Below are positions 1 to 5,422 of a stretch of DNA of 6,796 nt, in pieces; positions within the stretch are counted from its first letter, which is position 1, and each line of letters opens with the position of its first letter. Below the pieces are notes generated by a model that did no database searches, had not been told where the DNA came from, and worked only from the letters and a program-made list of their open reading frames with translations. Source of the stretch: Clostridiales bacterium (GTDB taxonomy: Bacteria; Bacillota; Clostridia; Christensenellales; Christensenellaceae); assembly GCA_019420265.1 (NCBI GenBank), contig JAHZHM010000159.1, positions 1-6,796 of the forward strand, written 5' to 3'. Both the position numbers and the translations under genes were made by a program.

Positions 1-41
1 TTGACATGCGGTTTATTTCTCTGAAATACTTCCTTTGCCAT
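1..41 (-). CDS. tuf: Elongation factor Tu, N-terminal fragment (cut by window edge)
   Basis: Only the first 13 codons are inside the window; they read MAKEVFQRNKPHV on the minus strand, followed by two bases (AA) that fit the Asn expected next. This matches the EF-Tu N-terminus, whose signature is MAK, then F-x-R-x-K-P-H-V-N, just before the first strand of the GTPase domain. EF-Tu carries aminoacyl-tRNA to the ribosome as a GTP complex. The start is ATG at 39-41, with a strong AAAGGAG Shine-Dalgarno (complement of 49-55) 7 nt upstream. A tRNA-Gly gene lies 68 bp upstream on the same strand, with no terminator between. The call rests on a short peptide, but the pattern is very specific. Confidence 0.87.
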   Translation of the reverse strand, partial: MAKEVFQRNKPHV

Positions 42-79
42 TCTCTTTCTCCTTTTTTACTTGCTTTCCTGTGTAAGCC

Positions 80-99
80 TGACTAGAATGTGGTAGTCA
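80..99 (-). other. Small hairpin between tRNA-Gly and tuf
   Basis: TGACTA at 80-85 and TAGTCA at 94-99 form a perfect 6-bp inverted repeat with an 8-base loop. In the minus-strand transcript it follows the tRNA trailer and precedes the tuf ribosome binding site. There is no T tract after it, so it is not an intrinsic terminator; it could serve RNA processing or stability. It may be fortuitous. Confidence 0.35.
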
Positions 100-194
100 C
101 GTGGTATTTTGGAGCGGGTGATGGGAATCGAACCCACGTAGCCAGCTTGGGAAGCTGGAACTCTACCATTGAGTTACACCCGCATAACCACGTG
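98..194 (-). repeat. Inverted repeat flanking the tRNA: leader pairs with trailer
   Basis: CACGTGGT at 98-105 and ACCACGTG at 187-194 are exact reverse complements on either side of the tRNA gene. With the next bases (AT at 106-107 and at 184-185, one extra A bulged at 186) they could pair the precursor leader with the trailer and prolong the acceptor stem. Each arm also contains the palindrome CACGTG. Confidence 0.5.
110..183 (-). tRNA. tRNA-Gly, anticodon CCC
   Basis: The minus strand folds into a complete cloverleaf of 74 nt including an encoded CCA end. Acceptor stem GCGGGTG pairs with CACCCGC, followed by discriminator T and CCA. The D stem is ACTC/GAGT with a 7-nt loop containing GG. 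The anticodon stem is CCAGC/GCTGG with loop TTCCCAA, giving anticodon CCC, which reads GGG glycine codons. The variable loop is 4 nt. The T stem is GTGGG/CCCAT with one G-U pair and loop TTCGATT. It lies just upstream of tuf and just downstream of its own promoter. The CCC anticodon is the less common glycine isoacceptor, and GGG appears infrequently by eye in the genes here. Confidence 0.97.
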
Positions 195-202
195 CTGTTC
201 TT

Positions 203-231
203 ATTCTATAATCCCTCCCTGTTTTTGTCAA
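203..231 (-). promoter_or_regulatory. Sigma-A-type promoter of tRNA-Gly and tuf
   Basis: On the minus strand a perfect -35 TTGACA (complement of 226-231) is followed by a 17-bp spacer and -10 TAGAAT (complement of 203-208), one mismatch from consensus. Transcription would start near 196, about 13 nt before the mature tRNA 5' end. It sits just downstream of the terminator of the preceding operon, as expected for a new transcription unit. Confidence 0.85.
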
Positions 232-252
232 TAGAAAAGCCTTAAAATAAAG

Positions 253-282
253 AAAGTGCGGAGGAAAATTTCTCCGCACTTT
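253..282 (-). terminator. Rho-independent terminator of the aconitase-rex-vanW operon
   Basis: AAAGTGCGGAG (253-263) and CTCCGCACTTT (272-282) make a perfect 11-bp stem around an 8-base loop. On the minus strand the stem is followed by a T-rich run (TTTCTTTATTTT), 24 bp after the stop codon of the VanW-family gene. The plus strand also has a short T run after the stem (280-284), so it may work in both directions, though no plus-strand gene ends here. Confidence 0.92.
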
Positions 283-306
283 TTGTCGCTATTTTGCCTT
301 TATTTT

Positions 307-1920
307 CTAGGAAGAAGCGCTGGGTAGCGCCGGTGCCGGCTCGCTGGAAGGCGAAGCATCCGGCGCTGCAGACGGCGCCTCGGAAGGCGAGGGAGAGGGC
401 GACGGGCCGACTGCAAGCGTTCCCGGGAAAGCCCGGTATGTCTCCGTAGAAAACAGCTCCTTTTCCCCTATCTGCTTGCCGCTCTGCTTATCCTTCTTGA
501 TCTTCCAGACTTTCACCTGGATGTAGTTATGCCGCGGCTTGACCCACTGGGATGCTTCGGGTTTGAGCTCGGGATCCACCGTGATGGCCGGCGATTCCGT
601 CGGCTCCTCATCTTTGACATCCTCCACTTCAAAGCTGACGTCGTAATCCATCTTGGGGCCGTATACTTTGATGGTAACTGTTCTGTCGTTTTTGCCGTCC
701 ACCACTGCCACAACGGCAATAGGCGTATCGTAGTTATTCTGGAAGACGAAGTCTGGCCCGCCGGTGGAGATAGTTGCATCCAGCCCTGTGGGCACATAGC
801 CCAGCGGCCAGGAGTGATGCGAGCGCGTTGTAATTTTCACTTCGCTCTTGATCAGCGCGATATACAGCGTCGAAGAGACCTGGCAAATGCCGCCGCCCGG
901 CTCCTCCACATATTTTCCATCGTTGATGCCGGCGGCATCCTTCCAGCCCGTCTCCTTGGTGCGCGGGCCGGCCGCATCGTTGATGGACCATTTTTCACCC
1001 GGCTGGAGCACGGTGCCGTTGACCACCGTGGCCATGCGCCAGATATTATAGCGGCGCTCATATTTGGAATCCTTGAACCGCGTTGTATACGAGGCCATGA
1101 GCTGGCAATTCTCCTCCAGCTCCGCTTTGGTCAGCGTTGGCTGCGTCTCGGCGATCTCCGCGGCAATCTGGCTGTTCAAATCGTCTGCCGCCAATTTCTC
1201 CAAAATGGCCGCCGCCAGCTTTTCATCGTCCACTTCCCTGCCAACCGCCTCTTCTTTGATGCTCAGCGCGCCGTTTAGCTGCAAATTCTCCTCATCTTTG
1301 GTCTCGCTGATGACGATCTCCGCATTCTGAACCGGCGTATTATAGCGCTCGCCCATGGTCTCCAGGCTGGCTTTGAGCGTCTGCTCGGAGGCCTGCACCG
1401 TCAGCGGGAAGTTCATTCCCTCTTTTTCCGCCTTCTTTTTCGCCTCGCGGTTTTCCGAAGCCGTTCCATCCTTGCCATAGAAAAGGGCTTGCTCCATCAC
1501 GGAAGGGTAATCGATGCTCGCGCCCAACATCTCGCTATCCAGCGCATAGGCCACGCCATCGACTGTATACTCTATCGATAACTGCGAGAGCTTGAGCTGC
1601 ATTTTCTCCGCAACCAGCGGCTCGGCCTCGGCATAGGTTTTATCTGAGACGTCGATTCCTTCAATGCTCACACCCGTCTCAAACTTGCCGCTGGCCAAAA
1701 TCTCTGCGCGCTTTTCCGGCGTCAGTTCGCCGCTCCCTGCAAAGAAAATGAAATAAGCGCCTGCCGCCATGAGCAAAACCGCCGCCACAATGCAGACGAC
1801 AACCCATAGCTGCCGGTTATTCCCCCGCCGTTTTCTATTTCCTTCGGCCGACCGGCCGGTTTTCGCTTTTGTATTTCTGCTGCGGTAGCTGCTCTGATAG
1901 CCGCGTTTTCTTCCTGCCAT
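307..1920 (-). CDS. VanW-family membrane-anchored cell-envelope protein
   Basis: This 537-residue protein has a very basic cytoplasmic N-terminus (1-37), one transmembrane helix at about 38-60 without a clear cleavage site, and an extracellular remainder. Residues about 82-260 resemble the putative peptidoglycan-binding region that precedes VanW domains: the repeat start GVSIEGIDVSDKTYAEA, and a later GREVD segment. The VanW domain spans about 278-405, with the hallmark GGGICQVSSTLY at 342-353 (Cys346) and RSHHSWPLGYVP at 366-377. A Pro/Ser/Ala-rich tail fills 506-537. VanW was named from vancomycin-resistance clusters, but relatives are widespread in Firmicutes outside resistance loci and their activity was not settled as far as I know; nothing here indicates resistance. 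It is last in the operon, 25 bp after rex. The ATG at 1918-1920 has only a distant AAGGGA site 12 nt upstream, so translation may depend on coupling to rex. Confidence 0.9.
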   Translation of the reverse strand: MAGRKRGYQSSYRSRNTKAKTGRSAEGNRKRRGNNRQLWVVVCIVAAVLLMAAGAYFIFFAGSGELTPEKRAEILASGKFETGVSIEGIDVSDKTYAEAEPLVAEKMQLKLSQLSIEYTVDGVAYALDSEMLGASIDYPSVMEQALFYGKDGTASENREAKKKAEKEGMNFPLTVQASEQTLKASLETMGERYNTPVQNAEIVISETKDEENLQLNGALSIKEEAVGREVDDEKLAAAILEKLAADDLNSQIAAEIAETQPTLTKAELEENCQLMASYTTRFKDSKYERRYNIWRMATVVNGTVLQPGEKWSINDAAGPRTKETGWKDAAGINDGKYVEEPGGGICQVSSTLYIALIKSEVKITTRSHHSWPLGYVPTGLDATISTGGPDFVFQNNYDTPIAVVAVVDGKNDRTVTIKVYGPKMDYDVSFEVEDVKDEEPTESPAITVDPELKPEASQWVKPRHNYIQVKVWKIKKDKQSGKQIGEKELFSTETYRAFPGTLAVGPSPSPSPSEAPSAAPDASPSSEPAPALPSASS

Positions 1921-1945
1921 TGCTCTATTTTGTCCCTTCTATCAT

Positions 1946-2581
1946 TCAATCGCCCTGCTGCTTCATGTGATAGAGCAGCACATAAAGGCTATCGCTCAAA
2001 TGCACATTTTCCAGCTGCACACCCTGGCTCACTTCCACATCCGTCGGCGCAAAGTTCCAAATGCCCCGAACTCCCAGCTTGCAGAGCATAGAGGCCGTCT
2101 CCTGCGCAACTTCTTTGGGCGTGCAAATCACGCCGAGGTCAATGCGGGTTTCTCCGGCAAACGCTTCCAGCGTTTGAACATGGCGCACCGTGCATCCGCC
2201 CACCGTCTCTCCTATGGCCTCGGGCCGCACATCGAACACACCGATAATCTGAAACCGCTCGCAGGCAAACCCCGAATAGCGGACGAGCGCGCGCCCAATA
2301 TTGCCCGCGCCGATGATCACCGCCCCATACGCCTGCTTCAAGCCTAAAATGGCCGTGATCTCATCGCGCAGTTTGCCGATGGAATATCCATATCCCTGCT
2401 GCCCAAAGCCGCCAAAGTAGTTCAAATCCCGGCGGATCTGCGAAGCGTTCATCCCAAGCTCCTCGCTCATGCGGTAAGAGGAGATCCGCTCCTCTCCCTG
2501 CAAGAGCTTATCGCTCAAATACCGATAGTATTTGGGCATTCTGCGGATGACCGCCTCCGGCACTTTTCCATAAGAGCCCAT
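1946..2581 (-). CDS. rex: Redox-sensing transcriptional repressor Rex
   Basis: Rex is a cytoplasmic dimeric repressor that binds operator DNA when NAD+ is high and lets go when NADH rises, switching on fermentative and NADH-oxidising genes. The protein is 211 residues, the usual family length. The N-terminal winged helix is at about 8-66, starting PEAVIRRMPKYYRYL, with recognition-helix segment SQIRRDL (47-53) and GYGY (63-66). The Rossmann domain has the dinucleotide loop GAGNIG (91-96) and the FDVRP strand end (Asp117) that contacts the NAD(H) ribose in known Rex proteins. The C-terminal helix (HLSDSLYVLLYHM, 194-206) is the domain-swapped dimer helix. It starts 10 bp after the aconitase stop; its AGAGGG site directly abuts that stop codon, which suggests translational coupling. 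I found no convincing Rex operator (TTGTTAA-N4-TTAACAA type) in the window. Confidence 0.97.
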   Translation of the reverse strand: MGSYGKVPEAVIRRMPKYYRYLSDKLLQGEERISSYRMSEELGMNASQIRRDLNYFGGFGQQGYGYSIGKLRDEITAILGLKQAYGAVIIGAGNIGRALVRYSGFACERFQIIGVFDVRPEAIGETVGGCTVRHVQTLEAFAGETRIDLGVICTPKEVAQETASMLCKLGVRGIWNFAPTDVEVSQGVQLENVHLSDSLYVLLYHMKQQGD

Positions 2582-2591
2582 ATTCCCTCTC

Positions 2592-4535
2592 TTATTTTCC
2601 CGCGTTCTTCTTGGTATGGTTGAGCAGCCCGCCTGCCAGCAGAATTTCCCGCAGACGATCCGAAACTTCCAGCTTCACTTCATACGTCTCGCCTTTGGTG
2701 AGGTTGCGCAGAACAAACGGCTCTTCGCCCCGGGTTTTCTGCTGCGCATGCTCGATGCTCAGCGCATCGCCCTGGCTGATTTTATCGTAATCCGCTTCGT
2801 TTGCAAAAACCAGCGGCAGAATGCCCGAGTTGATGAGGTTGCTCATGTGAATGCGGGCAAAGCTCTTCGCGATAACGCCCTTGATGCCAAGATACAGCGG
2901 AACCAGCGCCGCGTGCTCTCTGGAAGAGCCCTGGCCATAGTTCTGGCCGGCCACCAAAAATCCTCCGTTCTTTTCCTTTGCCCGCGCCGGGAAATCCGCA
3001 TCCACAGGCGAGAGGCAATAATCCGAAAGGTACGGGATATTCGAGCGGTAGGGCAGCAGCTTGGCGTTGCTGGGCATGATATGATCCGTCGTGATATTAT
3101 CTTCCATTTTCAGCAGCACTTCCCCGCCAATCTCCTCGGGCATCGCCTGGTTGATGGGGAACGGCTTGATGTTCGGGCCGCGGACGACTTCCACCTGCGC
3201 ACCCTCCTCCGCCGGGGCCACGACCATATTGTCGTTGACCTCAAACACTTCGGGCATCTTGATGGAAAGCTCGGCTAGCTTGCTCTGCGGGAGGCTCAGC
3301 GGCGAGGTGAACACGCCGGCGATGGCGCTGGCTGCCGCCGTTTCCGGCGAAACCAGATAGACGCTGGCGCTGGGCGTTCCGCTGCGGCCAAAGAAGTTGC
3401 GGTTGAACGTCCGCAGCGAGACGGCATCCGTCGCTGGAGACTGCCCCATGCCAATGCAGGGCCCGCAGGCGCATTCCAAAATGCGCGCGCCTGCCGCAAC
3501 CATATCCGCCAGCGCACCGTTCTTTGCCAGCATATTGAAAACCTGGCGGCTTCCCGGCGCGATGACCAGGCTCACATGATCCGCAACCTTTTTGCCCTTG
3601 AGAATGGCGGCGGCTTTCATCATATCTGTATAGGAAGAGTTGGTGCAGCTGCCAATGCAGACCTGATCCACCTTCATCCCCGCGAGATTTTCCACCGTCT
3701 CGATGTTATCCGGGCTATGCGGGCAGGCTGCCAGCGGCGCAAGCGAGCCGAGATCGATGACCAGATGCTCATCGTAGACCGCATCCGAATCCGCCGAAAG
3801 CGGCGTATAATCCTGCTCTCTGCCCTGGGCTTTTAAAAAGCTTCTGGTCACTTCATCGCTGGGGAAGATGGAAGTTGTCGCGCCAAGCTCGGCGCCCATG
3901 TTGGTGATCGTCGCCCGATCCGGCACGCTCAGCGCCGCAATGCCTTCGCCGCTATATTCGATGACTTTGCCCACGCCGCCTTTTACCGTCAGCTCCTGCA
4001 AAACTTTCAAAATGACATCTTTGGCGGAAACACCCGGGTTCAGCTTGCCCTTCAGCTCCACATTGACGACTTTGGGCATATTCAGATAGTATGCGCCGCC
4101 GCCCATGGCCACGGCCACATCCAGCCCGCCGGCGCCAATGGCGATCATGCCGATGCCGCCGCCGGTGGGCGTATGGCTATCCGAGCCCAGCAGCGTCGCC
4201 CCGGGCACGCCAAAGCGCTCCAGATTAACCTGATGGCAGATGCCGTTGCCCGGCCGCGAGAAATAGATGCCGTGCTTTTTGGCAACCGTCTCGATGAATT
4301 TGTGATCATCCGCATTTTCGCTGCCCGATTGCAGCATATTATGATCGATATAGGCCAGAGATTTTTTCGTTTTGACTCTCGGAATCCCCATGGCCTCGAA
4401 TTGCAGATAGGCCATTGTGCCCGTCGAATCCTGCGTCAGCGTATAGTCGATGCCGATGGAGATTTCGCCGCCCGGCACCATTTCGCCGGATTTCAGGTGG
4501 TTTTCCAAAATTTTATACGTCAGTGTTTTTCCCAT
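2592..4535 (-). CDS. Aconitate hydratase, single-chain LeuC/LeuD-like type
   Basis: Aconitase interconverts citrate and isocitrate through cis-aconitate in the cytoplasm using a [4Fe-4S] cluster. From ATG at 4533-4535 the protein is 647 residues, typical of this shorter bacterial aconitase form and well below the roughly 890 residues of AcnA. Visible motifs: SDSHTPTGGG (118-127, active-site Asp119 and His121), GSCTNSS (295-301, cluster Cys297), CACGPCIG (355-362, cluster Cys357 and Cys360), FNRNFFGR (377-384, substrate arginines), then the swivel domain with GSSREHA (536-542, Arg539 and catalytic Ser538 region) and SFARIHMSNLINSGILPL (558-575). An in-frame ATG at 4568 would add 11 residues, but it lies about 9 nt from the predicted transcript start and has a poor ribosome site. 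In anaerobes such an enzyme usually serves 2-oxoglutarate and glutamate synthesis. Homoaconitase or isopropylmalate isomerase is less likely, because those are normally split or shorter and differ in the substrate loops. Confidence 0.93.
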   Translation of the reverse strand: MGKTLTYKILENHLKSGEMVPGGEISIGIDYTLTQDSTGTMAYLQFEAMGIPRVKTKKSLAYIDHNMLQSGSENADDHKFIETVAKKHGIYFSRPGNGICHQVNLERFGVPGATLLGSDSHTPTGGGIGMIAIGAGGLDVAVAMGGGAYYLNMPKVVNVELKGKLNPGVSAKDVILKVLQELTVKGGVGKVIEYSGEGIAALSVPDRATITNMGAELGATTSIFPSDEVTRSFLKAQGREQDYTPLSADSDAVYDEHLVIDLGSLAPLAACPHSPDNIETVENLAGMKVDQVCIGSCTNSSYTDMMKAAAILKGKKVADHVSLVIAPGSRQVFNMLAKNGALADMVAAGARILECACGPCIGMGQSPATDAVSLRTFNRNFFGRSGTPSASVYLVSPETAAASAIAGVFTSPLSLPQSKLAELSIKMPEVFEVNDNMVVAPAEEGAQVEVVRGPNIKPFPINQAMPEEIGGEVLLKMEDNITTDHIMPSNAKLLPYRSNIPYLSDYCLSPVDADFPARAKEKNGGFLVAGQNYGQGSSREHAALVPLYLGIKGVIAKSFARIHMSNLINSGILPLVFANEADYDKISQGDALSIEHAQQKTRGEEPFVLRNLTKGETYEVKLEVSDRLREILLAGGLLNHTKKNAGK

Positions 4536-4541
4536 TGCTTG

Positions 4542-4545
4542 CTCC
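4542..4545 (-). promoter_or_regulatory. Ribosome binding site that decides the aconitase start
   Basis: GGAG, within AAGGGCGGAGC on the minus strand, lies 6 nt before the ATG at 4533-4535. The upstream in-frame ATG at 4566-4568 has only an A-rich stretch before it, so the shorter protein is preferred. Confidence 0.75.
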
Positions 4546-4583
4546 GCCCTTTCGTCAAATACATACAAATTTTCTTACAGTAA

Positions 4584-4612
4584 ATTGTACTTGTAAACGA
4601 TAAAAATTGCAA
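4584..4612 (-). promoter_or_regulatory. Promoter of the aconitase-rex-vanW operon
   Basis: On the minus strand -35 TTGCAA (4607-4612) is followed by 17 bp and -10 TACAAT (complement of 4584-4589). The predicted start is near 4577, giving a leader of about 42 nt. A dyad TTACA-N12-TGTAA (4575-4579 and 4592-4596) straddles the -10 and could be an operator. The -35 is shared with the opposing promoter. Confidence 0.72.
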
Positions 4613-4635
4613 GATGCTTGTCCGCTTGGTATAAT
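4607..4635 (+). promoter_or_regulatory. Divergent promoter with extended -10 for the 87-residue gene
   Basis: TTGCAA at 4607-4612, a 17-bp spacer and a perfect TATAAT at 4630-4635 preceded by TGG (4627-4629), the extended -10 motif TGn. The predicted start is near 4642, which leaves a leader of about 147 nt before the ATG at 4789. The -35 hexamer is the same six base pairs used by the aconitase promoter on the other strand, because TTGCAA is its own reverse complement. Confidence 0.75.
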
Positions 4636-4641
4636 TTTATC

Positions 4642-4788
4642 ATCGCACAAAAAAGTGCTTTTCGCCCGCAATCGGCCGCAAACAGCGCAGCGTGCTTTTT
4701 GCCCTGGCGTTATTTACCATCGTCTTTCGCAGGCGCGATGGGCGTTATCAAAAAAATTTGTAAAAACAGATGATAGAAAGGAAAAAAT
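4642..4788 (+). other. Long untranslated leader with hairpins and a direct repeat
   Basis: This stretch between the predicted transcript start and the 87-residue gene carries several small elements. A 4-bp hairpin GCAC/GTGC (4645-4658, A6 loop) followed by four T lies at the very 5' end. A 13-base near-direct repeat, GTGCTTTTcGCCC (4655-4667) and GTGCTTTTtGCCC (4692-4704), differs at one base. An inverted repeat CCATCG/CGATGG (4717-4722, 4736-4741) has a 13-base loop. The last 40 bases are A-rich and end in the ribosome binding site. I do not recognise a known riboswitch or leader class, and I see no credible reading frame in it. Confidence 0.4.
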
Positions 4789-5052
4789 ATGCGAGTTTGG
4801 GGAATTTTAAATAAAAATCACAAAATTATCGCCAGCACAACCGCCGCCAGCCAGCAGGAGGAAACCGGGCAGGCACTGCTGGAGTGCCTGGAGCAAATTT
4901 ACAAAAGCCTGGATATCGCTGAGCCCGTTTGGGTTTCCAAGCACGCCCGAGAGCTTTCTGCTTTTCGCAAAACAAAGTTTATGGCTTCGGATTTTATCGA
5001 GCCGATTTCCTTCGATTTTTTTGAAATTGAAATTTTGCCAGAGGATTCATAG
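4789..5052 (+). CDS. Small hypothetical protein, 87 residues
   Basis: I do not recognise a named family. The ATG at 4789-4791 follows an AAAGGA ribosome site with good spacing, which supports a real gene. The protein is soluble: no signal peptide and no membrane helix. It begins with a short beta-like stretch (MRVWGILNKNHKIIAST, 1-17), then a Gln/Glu-rich amphipathic helix (about 21-41, with QALLECLEQIYKSL), a WVSKHARELSAF segment (48-59) and an acidic, Phe-rich C-terminus (PISFDFFEIEILPEDS, 72-87). The strand-helix-strand layout suggests one compact domain. It is the first gene after a strong extended -10 promoter and a long leader, divergent from aconitase, and is followed 45 bp later by a DUF378 gene without an intervening terminator. 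Function is unknown. Confidence 0.8.
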   Translation: MRVWGILNKNHKIIASTTAASQQEETGQALLECLEQIYKSLDIAEPVWVSKHARELSAFRKTKFMASDFIEPISFDFFEIEILPEDS

Positions 5053-5071
5053 AATATTCATTTTCGGGCAG

Positions 5072-5096
5072 ACTATCTCCGAAAGGAGTTGATAGT
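5072..5096 (+). promoter_or_regulatory. Hairpin enclosing the DUF378 ribosome binding site
   Basis: ACTATC (5072-5077) pairs with GATAGT (5091-5096), and inside it TCC (5078-5080) pairs with GGA (5085-5087) around a GAAA tetraloop; GTT at 5088-5090 is left as a bulge. The pairing includes most of the AAAGGAG Shine-Dalgarno (5082-5088) and ends one base before the TTG start at 5098. It could limit translation until opened. Confidence 0.5.
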
Positions 5097-5097
5097 T

Positions 5098-5298
5098 TTG
5101 GATATCGCAGCACTTATTTTAGTCATTATCGGCGCGATTAACTGGCTTCTCATCGGGCTGTTTCAGTTCGATCTCGTCGCTGCAATCTGCGGCGGGCAGA
5201 CGGCCATCCTAAGCCGGATTATCTATTCTCTCGTGGGAATAGCTGGTCTTTGGTGCTTATCCCTTTTTTCCAGGTACATTCCAAAAAGAGACCATTAA
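5098..5298 (+). CDS. DUF378 family small membrane protein
   Basis: The 66-residue protein has two hydrophobic helices at about 4-24 and 41-58. It shows the DUF378 pattern: IALVLVIIGALNW-like start (here IAALILVIIGAINWLLIGLF, 3-22), then FDLVAAICGG (24-33) and LSRIIYSLVGIAGLW (38-52). Bacillus YuzA belongs to the same family; its role is not known. The start is taken as TTG at 5098-5100, 9 nt after AAAGGAG at 5082-5088. The TTG at 5089 directly abuts that site with no spacing and is unlikely to be used. The C-terminus is short and basic (RYIPKRDH), suggesting it stays in the cytoplasm. It is the last gene of the divergent plus-strand unit and ends 5 bp before the body of a strong terminator. 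Confidence 0.88.
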   Translation: MDIAALILVIIGAINWLLIGLFQFDLVAAICGGQTAILSRIIYSLVGIAGLWCLSLFSRYIPKRDH

Positions 5299-5335
5299 AG
5301 AACGCCCGGGGCTATCCCGGGCTTCTTGCTTTTTT
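5298..5335 (+). terminator. Rho-independent terminator after the DUF378 gene
   Basis: GCCCGGG (5304-5310) and CCCGGGC (5316-5322) form a 7-bp all-GC stem with loop GCTAT. AAGAA (5298-5302) and TTCTT (5323-5327) lengthen it past one bulged C, and a T run follows (5330-5335). It begins at the stop codon. Confidence 0.95.
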
Positions 5336-5359
5336 GCCGCTTTTTCGCAGTCGCTTTCC

Positions 5360-5388
5360 TTGCTATTTTTCTCAGCCGCACATATAAT
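5360..5388 (+). promoter_or_regulatory. Promoter of the flavin reductase-HD-GNAT operon
   Basis: TTGCTA at 5360-5365, a 17-bp spacer and a perfect TATAAT at 5383-5388. The predicted start near 5395 gives a leader of about 28 nt. It lies directly after the upstream terminator, consistent with an independent unit. Confidence 0.82.
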
Positions 5389-5422
5389 GAAAGCATACCT
5401 AAAAAATCGGAGGATGCGTTTT

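Noticed and set aside
529..1278. A 249-codon open frame on the plus strand
   Set aside because: It is antisense to the well-supported VanW-family gene and shows no ribosome site or family resemblance.
307..1920. Vancomycin resistance from the VanW-family gene
   Set aside because: No ligase, dehydrogenase, dipeptidase or two-component genes are nearby, and VanW-domain proteins are common in Firmicutes outside resistance clusters.
2616..3278. A 220-codon open frame on the plus strand
   Set aside because: It is antisense to the C-terminal half of aconitase, whose motifs are intact; no independent support.
4536..4568. 11-residue N-terminal extension of aconitase from the ATG at 4568
   Set aside because: The upstream ATG is about 9 nt from the predicted transcript start with a poor ribosome site, whereas the ATG at 4535 has GGAG at 6 nt and matches the usual family N-terminus.
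4575..4612. A canonical Rex operator in front of aconitase
   Set aside because: Only one near half-site (TTGTAAA) is visible; the complementary half at 4-base spacing matches poorly, so no operator feature was annotated.
4645..4662. Possible intrinsic terminator or attenuator at the start of the leader
   Set aside because: GCAC-A6-GTGC followed by four T has only a 4-bp stem and the T run is cut by CG; too weak to call a terminator.
4607..4810. A 67-codon frame in the divergent intergenic region
   Set aside because: Its start is the TTG of the -35 hexamer itself, upstream of the predicted transcript start; it has no ribosome site and overlaps the start of the better-supported 87-residue gene.
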